From Rhizophagus clarus (taxonomy: Eukaryota; Glomeromycota; Glomeromycetes; Glomerales; Glomeraceae), in assembly GCA_015698045.1 (NCBI GenBank), contig BLAL01000313.1:186001-250000 (forward strand): a stretch of DNA of 64,000 nt, given 5' to 3'. A program made the position numbers and the translations under genes. The notes beneath the pieces were generated by a model. The model saw only the letters and a program-made list of their open reading frames with translations. It had not been told where the DNA came from and searched no databases. Of the stretch, positions 8,264 through 17,100 are shown piece after piece; position 1 is the stretch's first letter; each line of letters begins with the position of its first letter.

Positions 8264-10243
8264 ATCAATATCATCCTCATTATCATCTTCAATTTCTTCT
8301 TCAGAATCTTCTTCCAATATGTATTCTTCAGAATCTTCAGAGTCTTCAGGATCTTCTTCCTCATTTTGGTATACATAATTAACTTTTTTAGTCCGCTTTA
8401 GTCTGGGGCAATTAACCTTTGTATGTCCAGCCTTTCCACATACTGAGCAATGCCGGACAAGTTTACTTGATGCTTTACTTGGCACTATCTTTCTAACAAC
8501 CTTCTTTGTGGCATATGCACTTTTTGGTGTAAAAGGGCTCTTTCTAACATGAGCTGTTTGACCTCCTAATCTCTTTTTAAGTTCTTCATAAATAAACTTT
8601 TCTAATGTATCATCATCTGTTCCTATTCCTGTATAACCCAAATCTCTTGCTAAACGAATTTTAAAACCATCTTTTGGCTGAATAGTAGGTACAGTCTCTT
8701 GAGGGATAGCTAATTGTTGAAAAGATACTTGTGAACTTATGGCTGGATTACGTTCTAGCCATATATTCTTTAGATTTGTAAAGAATGCATCTATACCACC
8801 TGGATTAGCAATCTTCATCCATGTATAGAAATCACCTGTTAAGTGGTTCTTTAGAAATGATAGGGCAGTTGCATCATTATCTGCCACACTTAATAATAAT
8901 GGTCGAATTCTTTTTTCATATGTATCAGGACTATCTGTTGGTAAAAATCTTTCTTGGGATAATCTTTGAATTGCTGATTGTTGGGTGCCTATATTTTCAC
9001 GTTGATATTTTGCTCTCATCCATGTTCGTAAAGTAGCTGGTGAAGCAATAGCAGGATTACCAGCAGTATAGGGATCGTTAGCTGGAACTGGAATATACTT
9101 TCCTCCTAATTTGGTTTTTAAAAGTCCACATTTAATCAGATCATTAAAGTCTCCTGCATTAGCAGTTTCAAGTGCTGTCATACTTCCATCCAAATGTGAT
9201 ATAGAGTTCCAGACTTTATCTAAGTATTCATCAGGAGGTTCGTGTCCAGTATATTGCTCATGTTTAGCAAAAATAGGCCCTATTATATTATATAATGGTT
9301 CACGTCTAGCATCTGCCATGTTTCCTAATTGCGGATTGTTTTGTAAATTCAAAATAATTTGTCGTGAATTTAATTCCCTACCCTTCCATTTTTGGTATCT
9401 ATTAAATACAAATGCCCGATTGAATTCTGCTAATTCTGCCTCTGCTTTGCGTCTCTGATTTATTCGCTGAAGAATAGCTTTTTCTCCTATTAATACATTT
9501 ATTCGATTTTGCTTTCTTAAGGCTATCCTTTGTCCATTAGTTTGCCTATCCTGTGCTATTTGCCACCAACGTCGACGCTCATTTACCTCATTATTATATG
9601 CTAAAGTCAGTAGCTGAGCTTGAATATAATCATTTCTAGTATTTGTTAATTCATTCCTAAGGGCATTGATTCGCTCATTAGCTGTACGGTATAAACCTTG
9701 CATGTTAATAGCATCTTGAGCATGTCTTTGCATAAGTCCACGAGCAGTTGTTAATGAAATTCGTATACCATTTAATGTATTTTTAGGGTTAAATGATGTA
9801 TCTCCATCAATATATGCCTCTACCCGATCTAGTGCTGTAGCGATATTTATTAAAATATCAGGTATGGCCATATTTTCTTTCTCTGGTCGTTCTTCTTCTT
9901 TAGAATGTTTATTACTAGATTTAGATAATTCTTGTATACGAGATTTAAGTTTATCTATTATGTCTTCTAGCTGGATAATTCGATTATCTTGAATAACTAA
10001 TGCCTCTTCTTTTAGCTCCTGGTGATCCTGACATTTTTTAAGTTCACCTAGAATAACCTTACATTTATCCTTTAGCTGATTAACTTCATCATCATAAGAT
10101 TGTAGATTCTTTTCAAGATGAGAAATATATCGCTCACAGGCTTTAATTTCCTCTTCTAGTTTGTGAATTTTCTTTTGTACTAACTTTATCCCTAGATCAA
10201 AGTTGCTATTTAGCTGATCAAGATATGTCTGCTCAACCCCCAT
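8204..10243 (-). CDS. Gag-like protein with CCHC zinc knuckle
   Basis: The frame encodes 679 residues. The N-terminal 115 residues are coiled coil. The ATG at about 9868 (MAIPDILINI) is an alternative start that would remove this part and the overlap with the integrase gene. The centre is a helical capsid-like domain whose SFLKNHLTGDFYTWMKIANP plus GIDAFFTNLKNIWLERNP resembles the retrotransposon Gag capsid region. Next comes a basic stretch and a zinc knuckle, CSVCGKAGHTKVNC (C-x2-C-x4-H-x4-C), then a very acidic tail. These are structural polyproteins that form particles and bind nucleic acid. The last codons hold the slippery tract that would shift ribosomes into frame X. Gag in a DNA-polymerase element is unusual. 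Confidence 0.85.
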   Translation of the reverse strand: MGVEQTYLDQLNSNFDLGIKLVQKKIHKLEEEIKACERYISHLEKNLQSYDDEVNQLKDKCKVILGELKKCQDHQELKEEALVIQDNRIIQLEDIIDKLKSRIQELSKSSNKHSKEEERPEKENMAIPDILINIATALDRVEAYIDGDTSFNPKNTLNGIRISLTTARGLMQRHAQDAINMQGLYRTANERINALRNELTNTRNDYIQAQLLTLAYNNEVNERRRWWQIAQDRQTNGQRIALRKQNRINVLIGEKAILQRINQRRKAEAELAEFNRAFVFNRYQKWKGRELNSRQIILNLQNNPQLGNMADARREPLYNIIGPIFAKHEQYTGHEPPDEYLDKVWNSISHLDGSMTALETANAGDFNDLIKCGLLKTKLGGKYIPVPANDPYTAGNPAIASPATLRTWMRAKYQRENIGTQQSAIQRLSQERFLPTDSPDTYEKRIRPLLLSVADNDATALSFLKNHLTGDFYTWMKIANPGGIDAFFTNLKNIWLERNPAISSQVSFQQLAIPQETVPTIQPKDGFKIRLARDLGYTGIGTDDDTLEKFIYEELKKRLGGQTAHVRKSPFTPKSAYATKKVVRKIVPSKASSKLVRHCSVCGKAGHTKVNCPRLKRTKKVNYVYQNEEEDPEDSEDSEEYILEEDSEEEIEDDNEDDIDDESRNCYALKKKWCEVEYL
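8228..8240 (-). promoter_or_regulatory. Candidate -1 frameshift site, Gag to X
   Basis: In the Gag frame the minus strand reads GCT TTA AAA AAA AAG TGG. This holds three overlapping slippery heptamers: T TTA AAA, A AAA AAA and A AAA AAG. The Gag stop is eight codons further on. A -1 slip enters frame X, which has no upstream ATG of its own. Confidence 0.55.
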
Positions 10244-11358
10244 TGTTACCTATTATTCCTATAGATTCTGGTGAGGCTCGAAATCTTGATATTTCTATTG
10301 CTTTGAAAAAGATTTATTATCAGCCTATTGGCTACCAGAGAAATGCTAAAAAATTACATGAAGCTTCTCTTAAGGCTGGATATGATTTTAGTCTGGACGA
10401 AGTAAGAGATTGGCTTGAGAGACAGTTATTACATCTATTGCATAAATCCCGTCTTAAATATATTCCACGTGCAAGTTTTATCTCTATTACTACTCCCAAT
10501 GAGATGCATCAGGCAGATGTTCTCTATACACGCCATGTTAAGTCTAGACGAACAATTTATCTTTTTTATCTTAATGTAAAGGATGTGGCTTCAAGATATG
10601 AAGCAATTGTTCCTATCGGTGTGGCTCTTAAGGGACCTGCCAAGAGCATTAAGAATATGCAAGGTATTTTAACTTCATCTACAATTGCTAAATGCTTGGA
10701 AAAAATTTATGATGATCCCAAAAATCCTCTTATCTGGCCAAAAGTATTTTTATCTGATAGGGGGTCTGAATTTAAGGGTGAATGTGAAAAATTACTAAGA
10801 AAGCATGGCGTGAAAATTCAGAAGGCTAAGTCTAAGAAAACTATGGGTATTATTGAAAGATCTAATAGAACATTTCAAGAACAATTTTATAATATTTTTG
10901 ATGCATATGACTTATTGGATACCTCTTCTGATATAATAGAGTTAGAAGACCTAGTAATTATTGTTGATTCAATAGTAGAAGATTTTAATAACTCTGTAAC
11001 CCGCTTACTTGGTATGTCTCCTGCTGAGGCTATAAAAAAGAAAAATGTCTTTGCTATGCCTTCTAAACCTCGAAAAGGGCCTATGGGATATGATGAAAAA
11101 AGATTATCTTATGGCGATTCTGTTATTTATTTGCTTAATCTGAGTGAGTACGAAGGTGGAAGGAGACGCGCAACTGATATGAACTGGTCTTCTAAGATTT
11201 ATAATATTCGTGAATCTTTGATACAAAAAAATCAGCCAGTATTATATTGGCTGGAAGATGACGAGGGCAATAGTCCAGAAAGGTCTTTTGTGAGAGAGGA
11301 GCTTCAAGTCATTCCTCCTGATGTTGAGTATCCACCTCAGTGGGTGTTGGCAAATTAG
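10225..11358 (+). CDS. Polinton-type DDE integrase
   Basis: The 377-residue retroviral-type (rve) integrase would insert the element into the host genome. The N-terminal region (residues 27-75, KKIYYQPIGYQRNAKKLHEA...VRDWLERQLLHLLHK) matches the layout of Polinton integrases. The catalytic triad is Asp in HQADVLYT, Asp in FLSDRGSEF, and Glu in GIIERSNRTFQEQ about 33 residues later. The C-terminus has an SH3-like end (WSSKIYNIRESL...PVLYWLEDDEGNSP). No stop or frameshift is seen. The ATG at 10225 lies inside the first codons of the divergent gag frame: the two overlap head-to-head by 19 bases, so at least one must start further downstream or have no leader. It ends 4 bases from the next convergent gene. 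Confidence 0.93.
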   Translation: MSAQPPLLPIIPIDSGEARNLDISIALKKIYYQPIGYQRNAKKLHEASLKAGYDFSLDEVRDWLERQLLHLLHKSRLKYIPRASFISITTPNEMHQADVLYTRHVKSRRTIYLFYLNVKDVASRYEAIVPIGVALKGPAKSIKNMQGILTSSTIAKCLEKIYDDPKNPLIWPKVFLSDRGSEFKGECEKLLRKHGVKIQKAKSKKTMGIIERSNRTFQEQFYNIFDAYDLLDTSSDIIELEDLVIIVDSIVEDFNNSVTRLLGMSPAEAIKKKNVFAMPSKPRKGPMGYDEKRLSYGDSVIYLLNLSEYEGGRRRATDMNWSSKIYNIRESLIQKNQPVLYWLEDDEGNSPERSFVREELQVIPPDVEYPPQWVLAN

Positions 11359-11362
11359 ATTT

Positions 11363-11746
11363 CTAAAGCGATGATAAGAAGTCTTCTGTCTCTTCATTAA
11401 CTTTGTCTTCTGTAACGAAATAATCTTTAGCTAATTTATGGTAAAGCTTATATAGTTCCATAATGGAATTAAGAATCTTTGGATCTTGTCCATACCATGA
11501 TTTATAATCATCCATGATTTTATCATATTTATCTTTATTGGGAAATATCGTCATGGCTAATTTTAATACATATTCTTGTGGTTCCTCTGCCTGACGTAAT
11601 TTTTTGATCCTTTCTTTATATGATTGCATGAATTTACCTTCCTTTGGCCTTCTATAATAGATGCCAGCTTTGACTACATTTATTAATGCCCGCTCAACTT
11701 CCTGGTATGTGGGCTTAGTATTAGCTAATTGATTTTGTGTACTCAT
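11363..11746 (-). CDS. Small helical protein of unknown function
   Basis: The ORF has 127 residues, is charged and all-helical by appearance, with YKERIKKLRQAEEPQEYVLK and YDKIMDDYKSWYGQDP as its most distinctive parts. There are no cysteines, signal peptide or membrane segment. It is convergent with the integrase (4-base gap) and divergent from the cysteine-rich gene (74-base AT-rich shared promoter). I recognise no family. The dense packing and base composition support a real gene of the element. Confidence 0.6.
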   Translation of the reverse strand: MSTQNQLANTKPTYQEVERALINVVKAGIYYRRPKEGKFMQSYKERIKKLRQAEEPQEYVLKLAMTIFPNKDKYDKIMDDYKSWYGQDPKILNSIMELYKLYHKLAKDYFVTEDKVNEETEDFLSSL

Positions 11747-11820
11747 TGTATGATTAGTATATGTTTTACTATATTGTGTAAATTTTTTTTTAATTAAAAT
11801 TATTTATTCATCTAGAAGAA

Positions 11821-12108
11821 ATGAATGCAAAATTTGTTTGTTATCATCTTAAAAATACTGGTGAAATTTGTGGTAATGGTTGTGATAAACCTGAAGGATG
11901 CCATTTACATTGCAAAGCTAAGTTGCGCCGGCCCTGCTCTGTTTGCAGTAGACCCACAAAGATAGGTAAGCCTTCTGGTTTGGATAATGACCTATGTAGC
12001 TATTGTAATAAGAGCAATTATCAGACCCGCCATGTAAACAAGCTTCGGGTTAAGGCCCTGTTGTATGATAAGTATACTTCTGAAGTGGGATATAGTTGTG
12101 AGACTTAG
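11821..12108 (+). CDS. Cysteine-rich zinc-binding-type small protein
   Basis: The 95-residue protein has many paired Cys/His: VCYHL...EICGNGC...GCHLHCKAKL, then CSVCSRP and CSYCNKS. Residues 7-35 and 39-64 look like two zinc-binding knots, the second with C-x2-C...C-x2-C spacing. Small zinc proteins of this kind are usually nucleic-acid or protein adaptors, but I cannot name a family. It is the last gene before the non-coding right end of the element. Confidence 0.6.
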   Translation: MNAKFVCYHLKNTGEICGNGCDKPEGCHLHCKAKLRRPCSVCSRPTKIGKPSGLDNDLCSYCNKSNYQTRHVNKLRVKALLYDKYTSEVGYSCET

Positions 12109-12270
12109 TGGTTAGATTTTATCAGGTTAATTCTTTTTATATTTGAGGTTAGAATTTTTTTTACCCTAACTTTTCGTCATGATAATGGCTTTAGAAATGC
12201 TTCCTGTATTTTGTGAAATTAATGGTATACTAGATCTTGGTTAATTCGCTTTTGATTCATTGATTTCTTC

Positions 12271-12350
12271 TTGAGGTTATACTTTGAGGTTAGACTTTTA
12301 GGTTAGACTTGGAGGTTAGACTTTGAGGTTAGACTTCGAGGTTAGACTTT
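12271..12350. repeat. Iteron array, six units of about 13 bases
   Basis: Six consecutive units of the form (T/G/C)GAGGTTAGACTT, with one TTAGGTTAGACTT variant and one GGTTATACT variant. The core GAGGTTAGA also occurs singly near 12146 and inverted in the hairpin at 12429. A short direct repeat near the end of a replicating element suggests a protein-binding site cluster. Confidence 0.8.
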
Positions 12351-12428
12351 TTGTCCTTATGTTTGTGTAAATTGGATCAGCTTTAGAATGGTTTCTAATA
12401 TATTTATAAATTATTGTTATTCGTACTT

Positions 12429-12461
12429 GATAAATCTAACCTCGTTGAGGTTAGATTTATC
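12429..12461. repeat. Perfect 15-base inverted repeat with 3-base loop
   Basis: GATAAATCTAACCTC, loop GTT, then GAGGTTAGATTTATC. The arms contain the iteron core in both orientations, so the same protein could bind as a dimer. It could also act as a transcription terminator hairpin or a cruciform. Confidence 0.85.
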
Positions 12462-12521
12462 TCGTTTTGTTTACAGTCATAAATCAGTTTTAGAATTCAT
12501 TCTAGGATAACATTAAAATCT

Positions 12522-12622
12522 GGTATGCTTAATTGGCTTGAAGGACCGTCAGATGAGCATGCTCGGACACTTTGGTCCTCGATGCCCATCTGACTTTTTG
12601 GTGGCAAGCTGGATGGCATACC
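12522..12622. other. Nested palindrome with pseudoknot potential
   Basis: Three nested stems can be read directly: GGTATGC (12522-12528) with GCATACC (12616-12622), GCTTG (12536-12540) with CAAGC (12605-12609), and GTCAGATGAGCAT (12548-12560) with ATGCCCATCTGAC (12582-12594, one mismatch). AGGACC (12542-12547) also pairs with GGTCCT (12574-12579) across the inner stem, a pseudoknot order. The GC content is well above the surroundings. It could be a structured RNA or a DNA recognition site. Confidence 0.55.
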
Positions 12623-12915
12623 TTTTCTGTTATCTTATTTGGAATTAAAATTCGGCCAGCTCGTTAACAATGATGGTGCTCTCCTTTGGTTTGTAATCAA
12701 AAAATTTGGGCAATGTGGGTATGTTAACAGGATTTGAGCCCAGCTTAATTTTAAACCTGAATTCTATATTTATTATCGTTATGTTTCTTGATGTTGCAAA
12801 TGAATTTGGATTTCATATAAGATTACTTAAATTTTCTATATCGGAAAATAAGCTGGGAAGGGGCTTACTCCTTTTATAGCTATATGGTAATTTTGACCCC
12901 AGAACCCTTCTTTTT

Positions 12916-12923
12916 GGCCTACT
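12916..12923. other. Predicted right terminus of the element
   Basis: The last element bases are GGCCTACT; read inward from the end this is AGTAGGCC. Polinton termini typically begin 5'-AG. At 12924 the sequence becomes colinear with the kinase copy at 35227 and below. The predicted target duplication would be GGAACG. Confidence 0.5.
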
Positions 12924-13744
12924 GGAACGATACTATAACTTTTAAATGGAAGAACCAATTAAGGTTTGCAAAAGAGGTTGCAAGTGCGATTTTATGGCTA
13001 CATGATGATAGGAGAATCGTACACGGGGATCTTGTAAGTATACTAATATTGTTTTATAATTCAACAATTTACTACATTATGTAATTGAAATTCTTTTTTT
13101 TAGCATCCCAATAATATCTTAGTACATCATAATACTATTAAGTTGGCAGATTTTGGCCGTTCATTTCTAAAAGGGTCAGATTGTTATAACCTTGAAGTAT
13201 TGGGTGTGATTCCTTATATGGATCCTAAAACGTTTAATCAAGAAACTCCATATAAGATAAACGAGAAATGTGATATATATAGTTTAGGAGTATTATTCTG
13301 GGAATTAACAAGTCGTTCATCACCTTTTAATTATGAAATGAGAAAAGATCATATTTCTCTTATGTTAGACATTCTTGATGGTTTAAGAGAAGAACCTACC
13401 CCGAACACGAATGTTAAATTTGTTGAGCTTTATCGAAGTAAGTATAAGATAATTGCGGAGAATGATTCCTTTGGAGCTAGTATAATCCTTCTTGTTGTCG
13501 TAAACTAATTGTCATCTATTAAACAGAATGCTGGGATTGCGAACCAGATAAACGACCAGATATTCGCCAAGTTAATTCAGAACTTAATAGTATTGATTTT
13601 GTAGACAATAATGTATCTTCCATTTTTTACTCTAACAGAGATATAAACGAAAAAATAGAAAGCGAAGATTCTGACTTGTCGAACTGCGAAGAAGATTGTG
13701 ACATAAATAAGTATGAACTTAACCAAATTGCAACTTTAGATTAA
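12924..13744 (+). pseudogene. 5'-truncated kinase, copy A
   Basis: This is the C-terminal two thirds of a protein kinase, nearly identical to the copy on the minus strand at 34407-35227. Exons are 12924-13033 (partial), 13104-13437 and 13527-13744. It contains RRIVHGDL (HRD replaced by HGD), KLADFGRS (DFG) and GVIPYMDPK (P+1 loop), then a helical C-lobe and an acidic tail. The N-lobe (glycine loop and lysine) is missing because the sequence switches into the mobile element at 12924. The remaining exons have no stop, so the truncation may be recent or may be an interruption whose 5' part lies left of the element. A short open frame starting at 12884 is a chimera of element and kinase. Confidence 0.8.
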
Positions 13745-14128
13745 TTTATACATTACTTTTTGGTTTTTATTATATGGTTTTTTTTAAAGAGGTTTATTCA
13801 AAAAGTATTATTTCTTTTTATATTAAAATCTTTATATGAACATTTTTTTATGTGGAGAAAAATAAAATCTAGATTTTTTTTATTGCGTTATACTTAAATT
13901 CTGAAATCATCATTTCGAGAGTTGATATTTGTGTACTAATTGTGCTTTAAGTTGGTGTTATTATCACGAAACTTGGACAAACATTGTAATTTAATGTATA
14001 AAATTTATATTAGCTATATGACTTTTAATTCGAACGCATAAAAACGATACAAATTTTTATCAATGAATAAATAATATAAATAAACAAAAGAAAAATGAGC
14101 CGTGTACGTTTAAAGCGAGGATAAAGAG
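12924..14128. repeat. Inverted segmental duplication, arm A
   Basis: This arm matches 34032-35227 on the opposite strand, covering three kinase exons, their introns and about 380 bases of 3' flank. Identity is high in the exons and lower in the flank. Similarity stops at GAGGATAAAGAG (14117-14128), matching 34032-34043. Confidence 0.8.
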
Positions 14129-17100
14129 CCCTCGCTAAGCGAAATAACTTATTTCGTATCCATATACTAATCGTGTCTAACGTCTTACTATGAGAATTAT
14201 TCTTATGTTAAAAATTTTTACAGTTTGCGCACAAATCTTTCATATACGCAATCACTTATTATTTCAATTGTTATATACTTCATCTAAATGTTTTTCGGTC
14301 ATAATGACATAATCCTATCATGAAACAGTTTAAACACCCTTGAATTAATTGATTCCATTTCATTTTGATTAGCTCTTTGCGCTTCTTCACGTCTTTTTCC
14401 TTAATAGGTGTCATAAACGATTCATTCGTTACTGTTAATCCTGTTGAGAATACTTACAAAAATTCCTCCAATACGTGCGTTGATTACTGCGATTTCCACA
14501 GTATAATTTTGTTGATCTCCGCAGTTACTCTTTTTCTCGATAAAAAAGGAGGTATACCGCTAAAAATGGAATATTTTTTTAAAATAGACTAAAGACATCT
14601 GCAATGAGAAATTGATTTAAAATATATTTCCTGTAAATGATTCCTAGTTAAAACCCGAACAAACCTTAAATCAAAATAAGCACAGTTAATGAGGTTATTT
14701 TGTAGAGAAGCGGGTCAAGCCTAATCAAGATAAATATATTTTAAATTTATTGTTAATATTTTTTGTGCGGAACGATTTTTTGCATTTTCTCAATAATTTT
14801 AAAACGGAATATTTTTAAACAATTGTACTAATGAAATGGACGTAAAATGACCATATTAATTATTCATAAATCATAATGCTATATAATACTATTATTGTTA
14901 TATTGTCATAAAAAATAACTGATTATTTTATTAGGGAATAAAATATATGAAATTTTTTTTTATGGTTTCTTTCCATACTCTGCTACGCATTATTATGTTG
15001 GTTAAAATGTCGGAGACATAAACAAAGTAACCATTTATCACGTTTCCAATTTTTTTCTTCATTTCATATTTATCGTAGGTATAACGATTGAAGCATTACC
15101 AAAAAAAAATTTTTTATTAGGTTTCATATTTACTATCAGCTCATGTAATCAATCATATATATCACCTGCATCCAAATTCTCCAGTAGCGTTTATTGGGTT
15201 AACACCAACCGAAAGAGGCTTGGCCATATAATTATTATCAGTTAGAATTAAAGTTTTAGAAAATTGTAATAATAAACTTTTAAAAATAAATTGAATATCT
15301 GTAATTTCGAGAGGTGCGGCACCCAGAAAATCATACATATTTTTTTTCGTAGACATGAATTATCTATTCCAAAAAGTATCATAAAAGCTACAAAATTCTT
15401 TAGGAACGAAGTTCTTAATCTCCAGTTCTAGTTAGAATTCCAAAGTGATTCGCTTCACGAATGTTAAGTGCAGGAAATAGTCCAAACTTATTGTATAATA
15501 ATTTCGGTATATTATCTGGATTCAGAATAAAGTATAAATAATTATCCGATAGCGTATTCCTCCTCTAAATTTGTGACTTAGAAATTATCCTTGGTCATCT
15601 TAAGAAGTCACGAGCACTATTTTTGTTCAGATTGTCGAATCAAACACTATCAAGTCCCAATTTCTCTTTCTTTATTTGTTTATTCACAGAATACTTCATC
15701 AAGCTTTTATAAACATTAGATTATATTATTAGCGTAGTATAAAAGTATTAATATTCTCCTTTACTACCTAAGAGAGTTTATCGCCAAAGGCAGTGGACGT
15801 TGAGCTCCGCCATGAGCCCATGAACGTCTTGTCGCACATCTTTTGTTTACCATTCATACACAAGATCTATTACTGTTAATTGCAAAAAGGAAAATCGATG
15901 TTTATTAAATAGATAATGAACTGAAAAAGTATATTGTTCCTAATTCCTAAAGTGACACATTTCCCAAAATAGTAATGGTATTTAACTATTTGTTTATTCT
16001 TGATAATACGGAAGAGCGTCAGAGCGAATCACGACCTATTTGTCACCACCATTATTTGTCACATACATAATTTCTTAATGCCGTAATTCCGGCCAAATCT
16101 ACCCGCTTTAATAACATTTTTGCTGGATGATGTAACAAATACTAACATGCAAGAAGTTAAGCAAGATATAACAATGACAGTTACTCAAAAAAGTATATAT
16201 AAGTGACTCATTCGATTTATTTAATTTTTTTAATAATTTTAACGCGAAAAATTCATTAAAAAAACCTATTTTCCTATTGTAAATGAATTGTAATTATATA
16301 GTAACTACAGTACATAGTGTAATGAAATTATAGTAAATATATAGTTATTGCATATTAAGGAAATTAAGTTTCTGTGATGTTATCAATATGTTGTCAGACG
16401 AACTGAAAGCTTTAGGGTACAAAAGAGCCTTATAATTGCCACAAAAGCCAGAAAAGATAGAACATTTGAGGTAGTGCGCCAAAAAGCTTTTAACTTAACT
16501 GCATTAAAAAGCCGGGGAACCTTTGGAAGAAGATGACGTATTTATTTGTATTCACTAAAACACTTACAATATTTTATTTATTTATTTCTTTCTTTCTTTT
16601 TTTCTTTTTTATTTTTATTATTTTCTTTATTTATTATATATTAAAATTCAAACTAAATTTAACAAAATCTCAATATATTAAAAATGTTAACCGGCAAACT
16701 TCTAGCATTAATAGAAGCTTACAAGAATAATAATAAGAATGGAGTCAACCCTGGATCATTTGGTAAAACTATTAGAACCAAATAAGCTGTAATTCCATTT
16801 AATATTCTATTTATAATATTGAACTGTTCGAATTCTCACTTTAAGGGCCGGAGCTCTCAATGGAAAAGAACGAAAATCTGGAAATCTGTCTAGGGCCTAC
16901 AACTGGTCTACACCAACAATAATGATAAGAACGGGAACTAAGGAAAATTCGCCTTTTACTCCCAGAATCAGAGAACAATCTGATTCCACCACGTGTAAGA
17001 GTGATAAACATCGTGATAAAAATTCTAGACCCAAATCAATATCCAATTCTATCAATGTACACAATCAGCAATCTAAATGATTTAAATCTTTTTGGCTATA

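Larger units (their letters stand above)
1..12923. mobile_element. Polinton/Maverick-like element with Gag and retropepsin genes (left end outside window)
   Basis: The segment holds tightly packed intron-poor genes on both strands, with higher GC than the surroundings: a family B DNA polymerase, a Polinton-type integrase, a Gag-like protein, a retropepsin-like protease, F-box proteins and small proteins. The polymerase plus integrase pair defines Maverick/Polinton elements, which copy themselves as DNA. A CCHC Gag and an aspartic protease are retroelement features and are not part of the usual Polinton set (cysteine protease, packaging ATPase, double jelly-roll capsid), none of which I see here. 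No reverse transcriptase or RNase H is visible. The right end is placed at 12923 because homology to a second kinase copy starts at 12924, and the end read inward begins 5'-AGTAGGCC. The left end and any terminal inverted repeat lie outside the window. Confidence 0.8.
12109..12923. other. Non-coding right-terminal region of the element
   Basis: No convincing ORF. The region holds scattered GAGGTTAGA motifs, a six-unit iteron array, a perfect hairpin built from the same motif and a 100-base structured palindrome (entered separately). GCCCAGCTTA near 12741 is loosely inverted by TAAGCTGGG near 12850. Such terminal regions in self-replicating elements usually carry origin and integrase sites, but this is inferred. 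Confidence 0.5.

Noticed and set aside
9111..9458. 115-codon plus-strand frame opposite gag
   Set aside because: Antisense shadow of the Gag capsid region.
7165..10243. A complete LTR retrotransposon nested in the element
   Set aside because: No reverse transcriptase, RNase H, primer-binding site or LTR pair seen around the gag-protease block.
12500..12640. tRNA or CRISPR-like element in the terminal palindrome
   Set aside because: No cloverleaf or T-loop consensus and no spaced identical repeats; it is a single nested palindrome.
12884..13084. Open frame MVILTPEPFF... as a gene start for kinase copy A
   Set aside because: Its first codons are element sequence; kinase similarity begins only at 12924, so it is a chimeric frame.
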